64,000 nt of DNA from Craspedostauros australis (taxonomy: Eukaryota > Bacillariophyta > Bacillariophyceae > Mastogloiales > Achnanthaceae). The translations under genes were made by a program, and so were the position numbers. The DNA lies in contig JAMXDE010000014.1 in assembly GCA_026770025.1 (NCBI GenBank), forward strand, positions 744,001-808,000, written 5' to 3'. Within the stretch, counting starts at the first letter, position 1, and each line of letters starts with the position of its first letter. The notes beneath the pieces are model-generated. The model had not been told where the DNA came from. It ran no database searches and worked only from the letters and a program-made list of their open reading frames with translations. Below are positions 1-11,373 of the stretch, one piece after another.

Positions 1-452
1 TGGTCTACACGTTCCCCAGATACGACGAACTGATCGCGGAGCCGATGGAGGAGGCTGGGACGTCCATGATGTACGCGTGGCTGCTCCTCATTTCCTTCTT
101 CCTGGCGAGCATCGTCCATTCGTTGACATTCTACCACACCCTGCGCTACTTCATGGGAGGTGCGACGAGCGCGGGCGTCATGAAGGGACTGCAGGCGGTG
201 CTTGTCTTCGTCCTCACCGACGCTGTGTACTGCGGCAGGCTTGGCGGCCAGGAGATGTGCTTCAGCTCGGCCAAGTTCATGTCCCTCGTCACCGTCGTTG
301 GTGGCGTGCTCATTTTCGGCGCAGCGACCAAGCAGGTCCACGATCGAGAGCAGCCATCGCGCGACGAATACGAGCCGATCCACAAGGAGGCGCAGCTGCA
401 ATCAACGATGACATTGGATTCGGAAGCGGGCCCATCGTCGCCGCTGATATAG
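1..452 (+). CDS. C-terminal part of a multi-pass membrane transporter, DMT-like (5' truncated by window edge)
   Basis: The reading frame is already open at the window's first bases, so the N-terminus lies to the left; it ends with TAG at 450-452. About 149 residues are visible. Three hydrophobic segments are clear: one around MMYAWLLLISFFLASIVHSL, one around the GVMKGLQAVLVFVL stretch, and a last one around FMSLVTVVGGVLIFGAATK, followed by a hydrophilic tail of about 40 residues. The pattern of a final helix written SLVTVVGGVLIFG after a VMKGLQAV helix resembles the C-terminal end of drug/metabolite transporter (EamA/nucleotide-sugar-like) proteins, but no diagnostic motif fixes a substrate. 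Another multi-pass family is possible. That it is a membrane protein is firm; the family is a guess. Confidence 0.6.
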   Translation, partial: VYTFPRYDELIAEPMEEAGTSMMYAWLLLISFFLASIVHSLTFYHTLRYFMGGATSAGVMKGLQAVLVFVLTDAVYCGRLGGQEMCFSSAKFMSLVTVVGGVLIFGAATKQVHDREQPSRDEYEPIHKEAQLQSTMTLDSEAGPSSPLI

Positions 453-1113
453 AACCGATCACGTCAACCAATCATTTCAACCTTCGATTGATTCGAAGGA
501 TCGCATGGTCCCGAGAGTTCCGTAGGTGCCTACTCTCAGAGTAGAGCACAATGATAGTCGTATGGCAGAGTATGAAGCAGTGCTCCACGCTTTTCATATG
601 GTATATCGTAGATAATCACTAATAGACACAGCCTCGCATTTTCTTGCATACGCGTACGAGTACAACGGGTAGAGAGGGAGTTGAGCGAGGAAGGAACACC
701 ATTGCTCTATGGTGCACCGTGTTGGCGCATCCGCGTCTGTGATGATGGAAGATTCAATCTTGATTCATCTCCTGTAGACTATCGCAGACGACATTGTCTT
801 GGTGTGAAGTTTGCGATAGTTGTGGTGTTTGGTTTCGCTCCCTCCACAACAACCACCACAGAAACCTGCGTGGATGCAACACGCGCAAGAGAGAGAGGAT
901 GGAACGAAGTTGAGATGCTGTTGTGCACAAATACCTGGACGAAACAGGCTTCCCTCTCTGCAACTTTCTTTTCTGGCCGAACAGGAACAGATCCAACACC
1001 AACCCCTTGCATTGACGCAACCACACGGCTACGTTGCGCTCCACTACTGCTGCTACTGCTACCACTACTCAACTCTGCTTCCGTTGAACCAACGCGACGA
1101 TTGGAGACAAACG
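453..1113. other. Intergenic / 5' leader of the RecQ gene
   Basis: This stretch has no convincing gene. The RecQ frame stays open upstream to about 820, with an in-frame ATG at 874, but the translation there is Cys/Tyr/His-rich and unlike protein, so I treat it as leader. A GTACGAGTAC-type motif, repeated elsewhere in the window, lies at 654-663. Confidence 0.5.
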
Positions 1114-4100
1114 ATGCGGATCCGCAACAACCTCGATCACAATCGTGCGCAAGCGCAAAATCACATTCGCAACCAACAGCAAACGAGAGGAGCATCGAAC
1201 AGAACAGCCGCAAGAACTCCGGCCACAGTCGGCAACGCCGCCACTCTCGCAGCAGACGGCCCCAGCAATCGCAAAGGAAGCGGCGGTATAGACGACTGTT
1301 TCGAATACGCCATCGACTATTCCACGGGCAAAGCGTTGGGCGAGAAGCTGTGGGAGGAACGGCGACGTAGCAACGAACCGTACAGCTTCGGAACGTTGCC
1401 AACAGACCAGCAGACAAATCTCATCTCCATCGATCGAATAGAGCAGGTCATTGCCGATGCCACCAGCAACTTTCAGCAGTTGAGCACGATGCCGCCTGCG
1501 CCACCGCCCCTTCCTGTTTCCACCGCCAACATCGGTGCTGCTGCATCCGGTCCATTTCCTACTTCTGTCCCCAGTTTTTCCAATACGACGAGCGCCGCAG
1601 TCGCCAGCAGCAATAGCAACAGCAATAGCATGACTACGAACAGCAACTCACACAGCAGAAGCCACGTGAATGTGCAGAGCAACAGCAACAACAACAGCAA
1701 CAACAATGTCAACACCAAAACGCATACCAACACCAACACCGTCAGTCCCGTCACCAGCAGCAACTTCTCCACCAATCCATCGCGGTACGGTTCCGCGACT
1801 GCGCAGACTTCGCCATCAGCCAAATCGAACCAACCCGGAGGGTCGTCTCGATCCGCTCGCAGATCTCTTCCAACCGCAATGGAGATCGTCGAGATATACG
1901 ACGATGATGACGATGACGACGATGAGTTTGGTGACTTTGATGAAGCCCTGGCGAATGTGGACATCGAGAACATCGTATCCACCAAGTCACGTGCATCCAA
2001 CTCATCCTCTGCGCGTGCCAACTACGGTTCAACCTTCGATTCCAACACGACACGTGCCACGGCAAGCAACACATACACAAGTTCGTTCTCCAACCCAACA
2101 CCCGCCCCTGCGACCAACAGCTACAGCAACACTTCATACGACAACAGCAATAGCTACGGCAACGGTGATTTCGGAAGCACGAACAATGGGCAAGCATATG
2201 GGTCAGCATACAATGCTTCGGCCATGACATCAGAGGGCACCTTCGGTCCTGCAACGTTCGATAAGAGCAGCGATGTGCCTCTATGCCCAGGTCATAATCG
2301 ACCATGTCGCACTCTCACATCCAGAACATCTGCCAGCTACGGCCGTGAATTCTACAAGTGTTCGATGCAAGGAGACCAGGCCTGCGACTTCTTCGAATGG
2401 GCGGATGGGGATGATGGCACATGGGAGGCTGCGAATGGTGGTGGCGGAGGAGGCAGCCTGGATGCCTCGCCCATGACGTACGACTTCACGAAAGATATCA
2501 CCCAGGAGAACAGGAGGAAGTTTGGACACCGCGCTTTCCGCCCAGGTCAAAAGAATGTCATCGAGGCATCGATGCAGGGGAAAGACGTCTTCGTGCTGAT
2601 GCCGACGGGCGGTGGAAAGTCGTTGTGTTACCAGCTTCCTGCATGGTGTTGTCCGGGGCTCACCGTGGTGATCTCGCCGCTGCTATCATTGATCGAAGAC
2701 CAGGTGCTGTCACTGAGAAAGCTCGGCATAGAATCCGTCTTCCTCAGCTCGGCACAGGATTACCACAGCGAGCAGGCCGAGATCATCCGCAGATTGAATG
2801 AAACGACCGCGGATGATGGAATCCAGCTGCTGTACGTCACGCCAGAGAAGCTGTCTCGATCCGGCGTCATGAAGGGCATCCTGAGCCGGTTGTGCAAGCA
2901 GAACCTGATCAATCGATTCGTCGTTGACGAGGCCCATTGCCTCAGCGATTGGGGACACGACTTCCGTCCCGACTACAACCAACTGGGCTCGCTGCGCACG
3001 GATTATCCCAGGGTTCCGCTCATGGCTCTCACGGCGACGGCCAACGACAAGGTGGTCAAGGATTCCATGAAAGCGCTGAAGATGAGAGACCCGTACCTTT
3101 ACAGATCATCCTTCAACCGTCCCAACTTGCGCTATGAGGTCCGCAAGAAGGACAGCAAGGTGGTGGGTTCCCTCGTCGACTACGTGTCTCGCAGACCATC
3201 CGATTCGGGCGTCATCTACTGCCTCAGCCGGAAGGACTGCGAGGTCGTTTCCGAGAAGCTGCAGGCCAAGCTGAGAGAGAAGAACTGCCGCAACGTGCGT
3301 GTCTCATTCTACCATGCCGAGCTGCCCCAAGACGAACGCGCACGGCGACATTACGATTGGTCGAATGGTACCATCAACGTCCTTTGTGCAACCGTAGCCT
3401 TTGGGATGGGAATTGACAAACCAGGTGAGTGGATGGTGTGAAATGCCAAGACTGGCGTGGCCGATGATGAGCGATGAGCGATGAGTGATGAGTGATGAAC
3501 GCTGATCAAGATGGACTGAAGCGTGGGGTGAAACATATATTTCTCGGTCACGATACGACGAAATCTGGCCAGTCAATGTCACTCATTGCATCGCATTGCG
3601 TTGCGTCCCGTTGCACCACATTCTACTTTTCTCTCCAACATACGATTATTCTCCACTCGTATTGCACTCCTACCCCTCCTCCTCCTATTTGTACATGACC
3701 ACGTGCATGCACTATACTTGCAGATGTCCGATACGTCATCCATTACTCCATGCCCAAGTCCATCACTCATTACTATCAGGAAAGTGGGCGTGCGGGGCGA
3801 GACGGAGAACAAGCCGACTGCATCCTGTACTACGCCTACAAGGACAAGTGCGTGCTGGAGCACATGATCCGAAAGTCGTCACCAAATCCCAACAGCAGCA
3901 GCGCACGTCGCAAGATCGATCAACTGTACTCGTGCGCGAGGTACTGCGAGGATGTAACGCGATGCCGCCGCACAATGCAGCTGGAATTCTTCGGTGAGAG
4001 CTTTGACAGAGCCAAATGTAACAAGACCTGCGACAACTGCAAATCAGGGAGAGAGGTGGAGATGCGGGATCTCACGACGGACGCGAAGTGCATTCTTGAT

Positions 4101-5641
4101 CTCTTGGAGCAGGTCCGTTCGCAGCAAAAGAACAACGGCGTCACCTTGACGCAGCTGCTGCAACTATACCGAGGCTCGAAGAGCAAGACAGCGGTGAAGT
4201 ATCTGAACACCTCTGTCTTGACGCACTACGGTAAGGGATCGTCGTACAAGATCGACGTACTGCAACGGATCGCACACACAATGGTGTTTGAAAAGCTGAT
4301 TGTCGAAGTGAGCGCGACAAACACCGGAGGCTTCTTGTCCGATTATGCCGAGCCAGGAGAGAATGCGCGTTACCTTCTGGACAACACACGCAAGTTCATG
4401 ATGGAGTTTTCCAAGAAAGCACGGACGACCAAGTCATCGACATCGACGACGACGACCACAAGGGCGGTGCCGGGCTCTTCCTCATCATCGTCCACCACAA
4501 CGCCGAGAACAAACGCGGCGGCACGAAGGAAATCAGCACCATTGAAGGCTGGTGGAGAGAAGCCGAAGGCGAGGCGTGGTGCTCGTTCCAGATCAGTAGG
4601 CGGCGATCACTCCATCAACGCCCCAGTATCTTCCAGCGGCACCAGCCAATACTTCCCCGGCCAACGCAATCAGCGGCACCAGAACAACCGCAGGTCAGGG
4701 ATGGGTGCAGATGACAGTCCTGGTTTGCAATTTGCGGAAATCGTCATCGATGACGATGATGACGACAACGGCGACAGCATGCGAAACAACACCAGCAGTG
4801 CTACCGATGATCACACTCCAGATTGGTTCTCCGCTCTAACCGACAATCCGCCTCCGTCGCTCTCCAAGGCAACGAGTGGCAAAGCCGATGGCGTGCTGCC
4901 CTATCAATTCACGAAGAAGCTCGCGGAAACAATCAAGACGTTGACCATGCTCTGGGCGAAGGAAGAGCAGACCTACGGCAACAACATCTTCTGTGAGTAC
5001 TTTGTCTTGACATCTCTGCTCTGTACGAGCATGGTACACAGCCTCGCTGCATTCTTTGAGTACGACTTTGACGCACTTCCTTGGATCAGAAATGGAACAA
5101 CTCTGACTGTCATTGAATTTGTTTTTGGTTTATCTCTCGCTGGCCCCTGTCAACATGCATCTCTCCATCATCGTTATCACCATCGGCATCAACAACATCA
5201 ACAAAAACCCCACAACCCACCAAACATCCGCATCCACATCCACAACCGTATGTTCTAATAGACTGGCACATCATGAAGAGCGAAGAGACCAAGGTCATTG
5301 CTTCGAACGTCCCCACGACGAAGGAGGAGCTGGTGACTCTGGGCGTGCTCGGTGAGAACAAGATCAATCAATACGGTGACAAGCTGCTGCGCGGCATCAA
5401 TCGGTTCATCGAGTCCAACGGCCTGGAGGGTTATCTGAAGAAGGCCAAGCCTGGATCCAAGCGTCCTCTGTCTGATGGAGGTGGCGGATCAGCAGCTGCA
5501 ACAGGAGCAAGCCCAGCCAACCAACCCACCAAACGAAGGGCCATCGAAAGACCAGGTGCCAACAAATTATCGGACGCATTCTCCGACGATGAGGAATTTG
5601 CTACGGATATCGATTTTGGCGCCTTGGGAGACGGTTTCTAG
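1114..5641 (+). CDS. RecQ-family (BLM/Sgs1-like) DNA helicase with an N-terminal GRF zinc finger
   Basis: Predicted ATP-dependent 3'-5' DNA helicase for recombination and replication-fork repair in the nucleus. Exons are 1114-3424, 3724-4992 and 5262-5641. Both introns start GTGAGT and end in AG (CAG and TAG), and the joins restore [14 protein letters not shown] and [12 protein letters not shown]. The product is about 1319 residues. Order: a disordered Ser/Asn-rich N-terminus; a GRF zinc finger at about 388-432 (CPGH..C, GREFYKC, CDFFEW); the helicase core with Walker A PTGGGKS near 497, DEAH box [15 protein letters not shown] near 603 and motif [12 protein letters not shown] near 789; a RecQ zinc-binding Cys cluster at about 840-880; a winged-helix region; and an HRDC domain at about 1164-1240. 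An upstream in-frame ATG at 874 is possible. I prefer 1114 because the intervening translation looks non-coding. The GRF finger is uncommon in RecQ proteins. RecQ identity is certain; the ortholog group is inferred from size and domain order. Confidence 0.93.
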
Positions 5642-6522
5642 AGAGAGAGCGTGTGTTGGCACAGCATTCTCTCACCGAGCCGGAGCAGTTGCACGCATAT
5701 AGGTCTCGTATGTTCTATGGCACATGCGGAGATGTCCACGTTGACGTGTGTAGAGTCTTATAGTCCTGCGCACGCGCGTTGCGTACAAGCTAGCACCGTA
5801 CACAATCGTCAATCTTGATCCAAATGCTAAACGCCCGGTCCGTTCTTGGCAACATGATTTTGTGGAAATCGAGACGAAGTGTGCTTTTGTGTCCAAATTG
5901 GATAATGTGAGTCCTGCTCGTGAATGGATCATTTCCAAGTGGAGGCTCGTGTTGAAGATGCGAACATCGATGATCCACGAAATGCGGACGCAGAGAGAAC
6001 GCGAAGAACACACAACAGCTTCAACGCCATCACACACATCAACGACGAAATCCTGTCCCCCTTGGCATCAGCACCGCCAACGCCACAAACCACAAGATCA
6101 ACACAATCACCTGCCGACTGCCATCCACCACCATCATCATCATCATCATCGTCGTCGTCTTTGACAGCTTTGGCGACATTGACACCAGAGGAATAATAAA
6201 AAATAATAAGCACCACCACACCTTCGGAGAGTTGCAGACACCGATAGAGTACGACACTATACTCTACACGATACGATACGATACGATACGTTACGTTACG
6301 AGCCATAATAGGTGTGTCGAGAAGACAGTCTTCTTGAGAGCCATCCCATCACCTTCAAACTTGTGCGCTTGTGGGCATCACATTCGCCACGTTTGTCACA
6401 ACACATCGTTGGATCCTTTTCCCGTTCAATCGGTCATTCGTCCTTCCATCCTTCGATTCACCGCTCGGCACGATTGCTGAAACATACAGATACACACTCA
6501 AATACACGCACACAAGTACAAC
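5642..6522. other. Intergenic region with an orphan open frame and a pentanucleotide repeat
   Basis: It lies between RecQ and the methyltransferase-like gene. One frame is open without an ATG from 5754 and reads protein-like (YKLAPYTIVNLDPNAKRPV and onward). A second frame at 5924-6196 ends in LTALATLTPEE just before an AATAAAAAATAATAA stretch. Neither has a good start, so no gene is called. The 3' part is probably promoter and leader of the gene at 6523. Confidence 0.4.
6269..6300. repeat. ATACG/TTACG pentanucleotide tandem repeat
   Basis: About four ATACG units (6269-6290) are followed by two TTACG units (6291-6300). It lies about 220 bases before the start codon of the methyltransferase-like gene, so it is probably in its promoter or leader. 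Confidence 0.8.
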
Positions 6523-9142
6523 ATGAAGTTCAGTTCGAAGACATTGACAGCAGTGCTGCTGGTCGCATTCGCAAGCGATGCCACCTGCTTCACACCGCAG
6601 CAGCATGCCGGCGCTTCCCCTGCCTTTGCTCCCACCAACAAGATTGTCAGCAAAAGCAACAGCGCCCTGCATGCCATGCCACCCATGATCATCGGTGGAA
6701 TGATCCGCAAGATGCGAGAAGAGCAGGCCAAAAAGAAGATGCCCATGGCATCGACAGAAGAACAGATCGATGCCGCACCAGGATTGCGGGTGGGAACCGA
6801 TGCCTGGAAATGGCCGCCCGTGTGGCCATACGACCAGGAGTTCTTCACGCCCAAGGAGGACATCCCGGACAAGCCAGCGCCGCCGATAAACCCCATGGCA
6901 GGCATGATGGGGGCTGCCGCCCAAATGTCGCAGACTCCTGAAGCACCGGCTGAGGAAGAAGAGGAAAAGGAGACTCTCGACCCGCTGAACTACTGGGGTG
7001 TGGAAAAGGCGGACGTCAAGACCGACTTGGATCCCGAAGCTGCAGAGAAGTTGACCAAGTGAGTTATGACGAATCATGTGAAGATTCAATTGAGTTTCGT
7101 CTGCATCAGAGCCTGCATTTTGTAGTTGCATTTGTATTTGTGCAACTGTTGCTGTCTCTGTCTGTCTTTCTCTCTTGTTTTATGGCATGTGCGCCAACAC
7201 CATCAATTCCCAACATTTCAGAATAGCTCACATCCAAGTCGCCACGCCTTCCAATTCTCATCAATTGTGAACCCCACTCCGCCCATACGCCCCATTCTTG
7301 TGCAACAACTCCCCTCCTTGCCTACTCGCATTCTCCGACATCTGCAGCCACTACACATACTACTTGAAGGATGGAATGTCCGTGTTGGAGCTCGGCGCAG
7401 CCGAAGAATCCTACCTCCCCAAGGACTTCAAGCCAAGCCGCCATGTGGGAGTCGGCGCAAACATGAAATTGATGAAGGAAAATCCATCCCTCACAGAACA
7501 GCTCGTGGTCGATCTCAACAATGTCGTCGAGGACCGCGATGTCGACAATGACGACCTCAGAGCCTTGGCGGTCGACCAATTCGACGTCGTCATCATGGCG
7601 AACACCATCGAGTACCTGACCAACCCACGCGAAGTCCTGCGATCTGCCTGGTACCTCACCAAGCCAGGCGGTACCATGTTCATCTCATTCTCCAACAAAA
7701 AGGCATTCTCCAGCAAGTTCGTACGCGCGCAGACCAAGATGTGGCGGGATTTCAACGACGACCAGCACATGTGGATCGCTGGGTCCATGTTCCAATTCAG
7801 CGCCGGCGAAGGTTGGGAGAATTTGCTCGGATTCGACGTCTCGCCAGAGAGTGCCAAGGACGCTCTGGAGAGCGGTCCCTTGGACTTCATGAAGCGCGGT
7901 AAGGAGAACAACTACTACGTCGTGCAAGCCACGCGCGGTGTACAGGCAGACGTCATCGACGAGGCGGATCCAGAATCCTCTCTCAAATCCAAAATGTGGA
8001 TGCTCCCCACCATCGAGGATCGCGACAAGCAGCTCGTCGCGCCACGTCTTGGTAGGGTCTACAAGTCCACGGAAGATGGCGAAGTCAAGGAAGCCATCTC
8101 GGAGAACCTGAACAAGCTCCCGGTCGTCTACGAAGCCCTCACAAAGATGGACCAATTCTCCTTCACATTCCAAATGCAATCGCAGCTTGCAACAGATCTC
8201 ATCGTGAATCCTTTCTTCGATGCCAACGATGAGCAGATGAATGCTCTCAAGCAAGGTACGTTCATCATCATTGATCGTGCGGCGCTGTCCTATTCCTTTG
8301 GTATCGTCTCCTGATGCTCCGTCCTGTGACAAGAGCAGAATGGAGTATTGCGGCTTGAATTGCTGTGATTTTATTCGATGTGGTTGTATGTCTCCCACTA
8401 TGCACGCACGCATGACCATTGATACTTCTATTGCTTCGTCACATCTTTCCCCACCGCATTCATGCACTCACATACTGTATGCACATACGTGCTCATACTC
8501 ACTGAAAATATGGAAACATTGGACTATTGAAACATTCCTTCCAACTCGCTCACCACCTTCATTTCAATGACAACGACGACAACAGGGCTCGGATTGCGAA
8601 CACCATCACCTGAATTCTGGCAACCGATCGGCGAACAGACCGGAGCTATGAACATTGATGATAAGATCAACCTCCTGGCCTACCTCGTGCCACGATTCGG
8701 CACAGGTGACGCAGAGCAGGACAAGGCACTGAAGAACGTCGCATCGGGCTTGAAGCCAACCTTTGCCTTGATCCGGTCCAAATGCCCCTCCATGGAGGAA
8801 AGCGACGTCCAATTGTTGGGAACTGAATTGCTTTCTGCCGAGATCCTTGTGCCTGGCCGATCCACCCTCGACGAATTCGCGGCATGGATCAGCGCGATGA
8901 CGCCGGCTGAGATGGAGGAGGTACTGGCCAACCGCAAAACGATAACGTCGGAGGCCAAGTCCGAGCTCGATGCGTACAAGCAGCAGGTGGAGGAGGACAA
9001 GAAGAAGCGCGAAGAGCTTCGAAAACAGTACGAGGAGCAGGTGCAGAAAGCAAGAGAGGAACGATCCATGGCCTTCAATCCAGCCAGTGGCAAGTTCCAA
9101 GAGATCAAGAAGGAAGCCAAGGAAACGACGGCATCCAAGTAG
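6523..9142 (+). CDS. SAM-dependent methyltransferase-like protein with plastid-type presequence
   Basis: Exons are 6523-7058, 7348-8255 and 8586-9142. Donors are GTGAGT and GTACGT, acceptors are CAG, and frame is kept at each join, giving 666 residues. The N-terminus MKFSSKTLTAVLLVAFASDA is a signal peptide that should be cleaved before Phe (TC/FTPQQ), the pattern of diatom plastid presequences. Residues about 180-300 hold a class I methyltransferase-like fold: motif I-like SVLELGAAEESYLP, acidic strand QFDVVIMANTIEYL and KPGGTMFISFSN, typical of the type 11 family. The C-terminal third is helical and ends in a Lys/Glu-rich coiled coil (about 600-650). Motif I is degenerate (ELGAAE rather than ExGxGxG), so catalytic activity is uncertain. 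The substrate is unknown. Plastid targeting is inferred from the presequence. Confidence 0.85.
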
Positions 9143-9530
9143 AGCAATACTTGTGTACGGTAGATCGTGCATCCTCTTTTCGAGTAACACCGAGGTTGTC
9201 ATGAAATACACATAGGGTCCATGCGAATACAGTAGAGTACTCCATTACTGGTAGTCCGATACTGCCTCTCGTCTGTGACACGCTGTTGTATTGGAACACT
9301 TTGTACGAGCGTTAAGATTGCCTCTGTCCTCGATTTGTCCAATGTGGCAGGTAGAGCAGCGCACCGTTGTGTGTCCTATCTTGTGTACGAGCTACTCTAT
9401 CTACTGTTGGAGTAGGATGAGATTGCATCGTGCGCATGTCGCAATTGTGCTGGGCATCCATCCACACACCATAGCAACAGACAGGGCTCCCACACTGTCC
9501 AGACCCCATCGTCGCCACAATGCCTGTGCC
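9143..9530. other. Short intergenic region between convergent genes
   Basis: It separates the stop codons of the methyltransferase-like gene (+) and the unrecognised minus-strand gene. It should hold both 3' ends. I see no gene or clear repeat in it. Confidence 0.5.
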
Positions 9531-10841
9531 CTACTCGTATGGAATATCAGGTGCCTTTGCTATTCGCGGACTGTTTCCACCCCGTCTCCCATTGCCGTGG
9601 TTCTCCAACCTCATGGCGGCAGAGAACGCTGATTTGTCAAAGAATCCTGAAGGTCGTTTCAAGGTCTGACGCACCTCCACCCAGCAATCGCCATCATTCA
9701 ATCGATCGTCTTCATTCGCAACCTGCTGCCCGTCCAGAAGCGTGTTCGTGGATTGCAATTCATCGATGGAGCCTGCCAGGAGCGATTCCTGCGCTTCATG
9801 GAACGCGCTGGAGACACCGTGCTTGGAGCAGAGTCGGATATCCAGACCGTACCAATCTCGATGGCCCAGCATCCATTGTCCAGATCCCAACCCGCCAAAG
9901 CCGATGCGTGATACACGCACATTCGAGTCGTCGTACGACGTTGGTACATTGTTGGCATCACCGGGTGTTTCGTTGCGATGGAATACGAAGGAAGGTGCGG
10001 CGATGGAATGATCCACCGATGCAGATGGGAGAGGACGAGCGCACACGGTGCTGCCATGCCACCTGTAAACGCCTGTGCACGGTCTTGGCAAGTCGGACGA
10101 TGACATCTTGGTGAGGACATTGTCACTGCCGCCGCCATTGTAGGTTGCGAAGTCATGGAACGGAATGACAATCTCCTTGAGGGATCCCTCCGAAAACGCA
10201 AGCTCTCCATCAGTGGCACTGTCCTCGATGTGTGGCAGATCCAACAGCGGCATGCCATCCGTGGCGATGTCTGCCAGGATCTCAGCGCTGCCGATGGGTC
10301 TGCCAGAAACGATGTTCTTCATTTTCATCCTCAGAACAGATTTTGCGGACACATGTTCTGACAGTGTCTTTCGGATTGCGCCGATGGTAGCTGCAGTATC
10401 GTTGTTTGGTTGCTGAGATTGTTCATTTCCTCCTTTGGTGGTGCGGTGGGTACTCGCACTCCGGTCATCTGTTAATGACAGCAACGAAAATGGCGCAAGG
10501 GGTGCCTCCATTGATTGGGACGACGACGATAGTGTTGGTGTTGACGTAGCGGTCGGAGCGGTTGCTGCAAGCCGCCGTCGCTGTGAATCCTTCTCGATTG
10601 ACAGAAAATGGAACATGGTGCCCGATTTTGCGCACCTGGAAGCAACCGACTTGCATGAGAATGAAAGGCCAGGAACCCACGACTGGAACAGCCGATCCAG
10701 TTCATCATAATCGCTTGATGCGAGAGTCTGAGGCTCCAGAGACAGCACCGCACGAAGCGCATTCTGAGCTCTCAACGATGCCCCGTACGATGGTGATAGC
10801 AACGTCACCACTGGCTTCAATGACCTCGCTGTTGATCTCAT
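9531..10841 (-). CDS. Unrecognised 436-residue protein
   Basis: A single uninterrupted frame starts at an ATG (complement of 10839-10841) and ends with TAG. I do not recognise a family. The N-terminus is basic with Ser and hydrophobic residues (RSTARSLKPVVTLLSPSYGA), which could be a mitochondrial presequence. A Ser/Thr-rich low-complexity segment covers roughly residues 90-150. The C-terminal half (about 190-435) looks globular, with Trp, Gly and Asp-rich stretches such as GIGFGGLGSGQWMLGHRDWY-like text around residue 340. Codon choice matches the neighbouring genes and no intron is needed. The neighbour on the left is convergent and the MAP kinase on the right is divergent, so no operon-like link applies. 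A real gene is likely; function is unknown. Confidence 0.6.
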   Translation of the reverse strand: MRSTARSLKPVVTLLSPSYGASLRAQNALRAVLSLEPQTLASSDYDELDRLFQSWVPGLSFSCKSVASRCAKSGTMFHFLSIEKDSQRRRLAATAPTATSTPTLSSSSQSMEAPLAPFSLLSLTDDRSASTHRTTKGGNEQSQQPNNDTAATIGAIRKTLSEHVSAKSVLRMKMKNIVSGRPIGSAEILADIATDGMPLLDLPHIEDSATDGELAFSEGSLKEIVIPFHDFATYNGGGSDNVLTKMSSSDLPRPCTGVYRWHGSTVCARPLPSASVDHSIAAPSFVFHRNETPGDANNVPTSYDDSNVRVSRIGFGGLGSGQWMLGHRDWYGLDIRLCSKHGVSSAFHEAQESLLAGSIDELQSTNTLLDGQQVANEDDRLNDGDCWVEVRQTLKRPSGFFDKSAFSAAMRLENHGNGRRGGNSPRIAKAPDIPYE

Positions 10842-11373
10842 GGCGCAGCAGTAGCATGGAACTCGTAGTTGATCGGTCGGTCAGTTGATCGGTCGGTCAG
10901 TTGGTCGGTTGGAAGAGTCTGGCGCAGAGTGTTGGACTCGCCACAAGTGCGTACAGTAGGTGGTTGCTCCTTCTCTCGAATAGATGATTGTGTCTCTTCT
11001 ACCACCTACAACTGTGGTGGGCAGTGCACCACACGGTACATCTCCCAAGCATGCTGCCATCGGTGTCGGCACACCCCACCTTTGCATCTTTTGAGTCATC
11101 CGTGAAGAAAAGACAGAACACAAGATGACACGCGCCAAGCAGCATTCATGGAAGCTGCGGTAATAACCATTCAGATCACGAGTATATTTGTTTCAAGTCG
11201 TCCATGAATTCCCACATGAATCACATAAACGTTCAGCTAGCTGTCAACGGCTACACTGTTATAAACATATACAGACATGATATATTGATATGTTTTGCAC
11301 GCCCGGCGACCTAACCGGCGTGAATTTGAATTCATACACAACGACCAGATCATGACAACGAAACGAAGAACAG
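10842..11373. other. Intergenic, shared upstream region of two divergent genes
   Basis: It probably holds the promoters of the minus-strand gene ending at 9531 and of the MAP kinase gene. A short GATCGGTCGGTCAGTTG-type direct repeat occurs near 10870-10910. No gene is seen. Confidence 0.45.

Noticed and set aside
820-1113. N-terminal extension of RecQ from 820 or from the ATG at 874
   Set aside because: The frame begins at TTG, and the stretch to 1113 translates to Cys/Tyr/His/Gln-rich text unlike the rest of the protein; 1114 is a better start.
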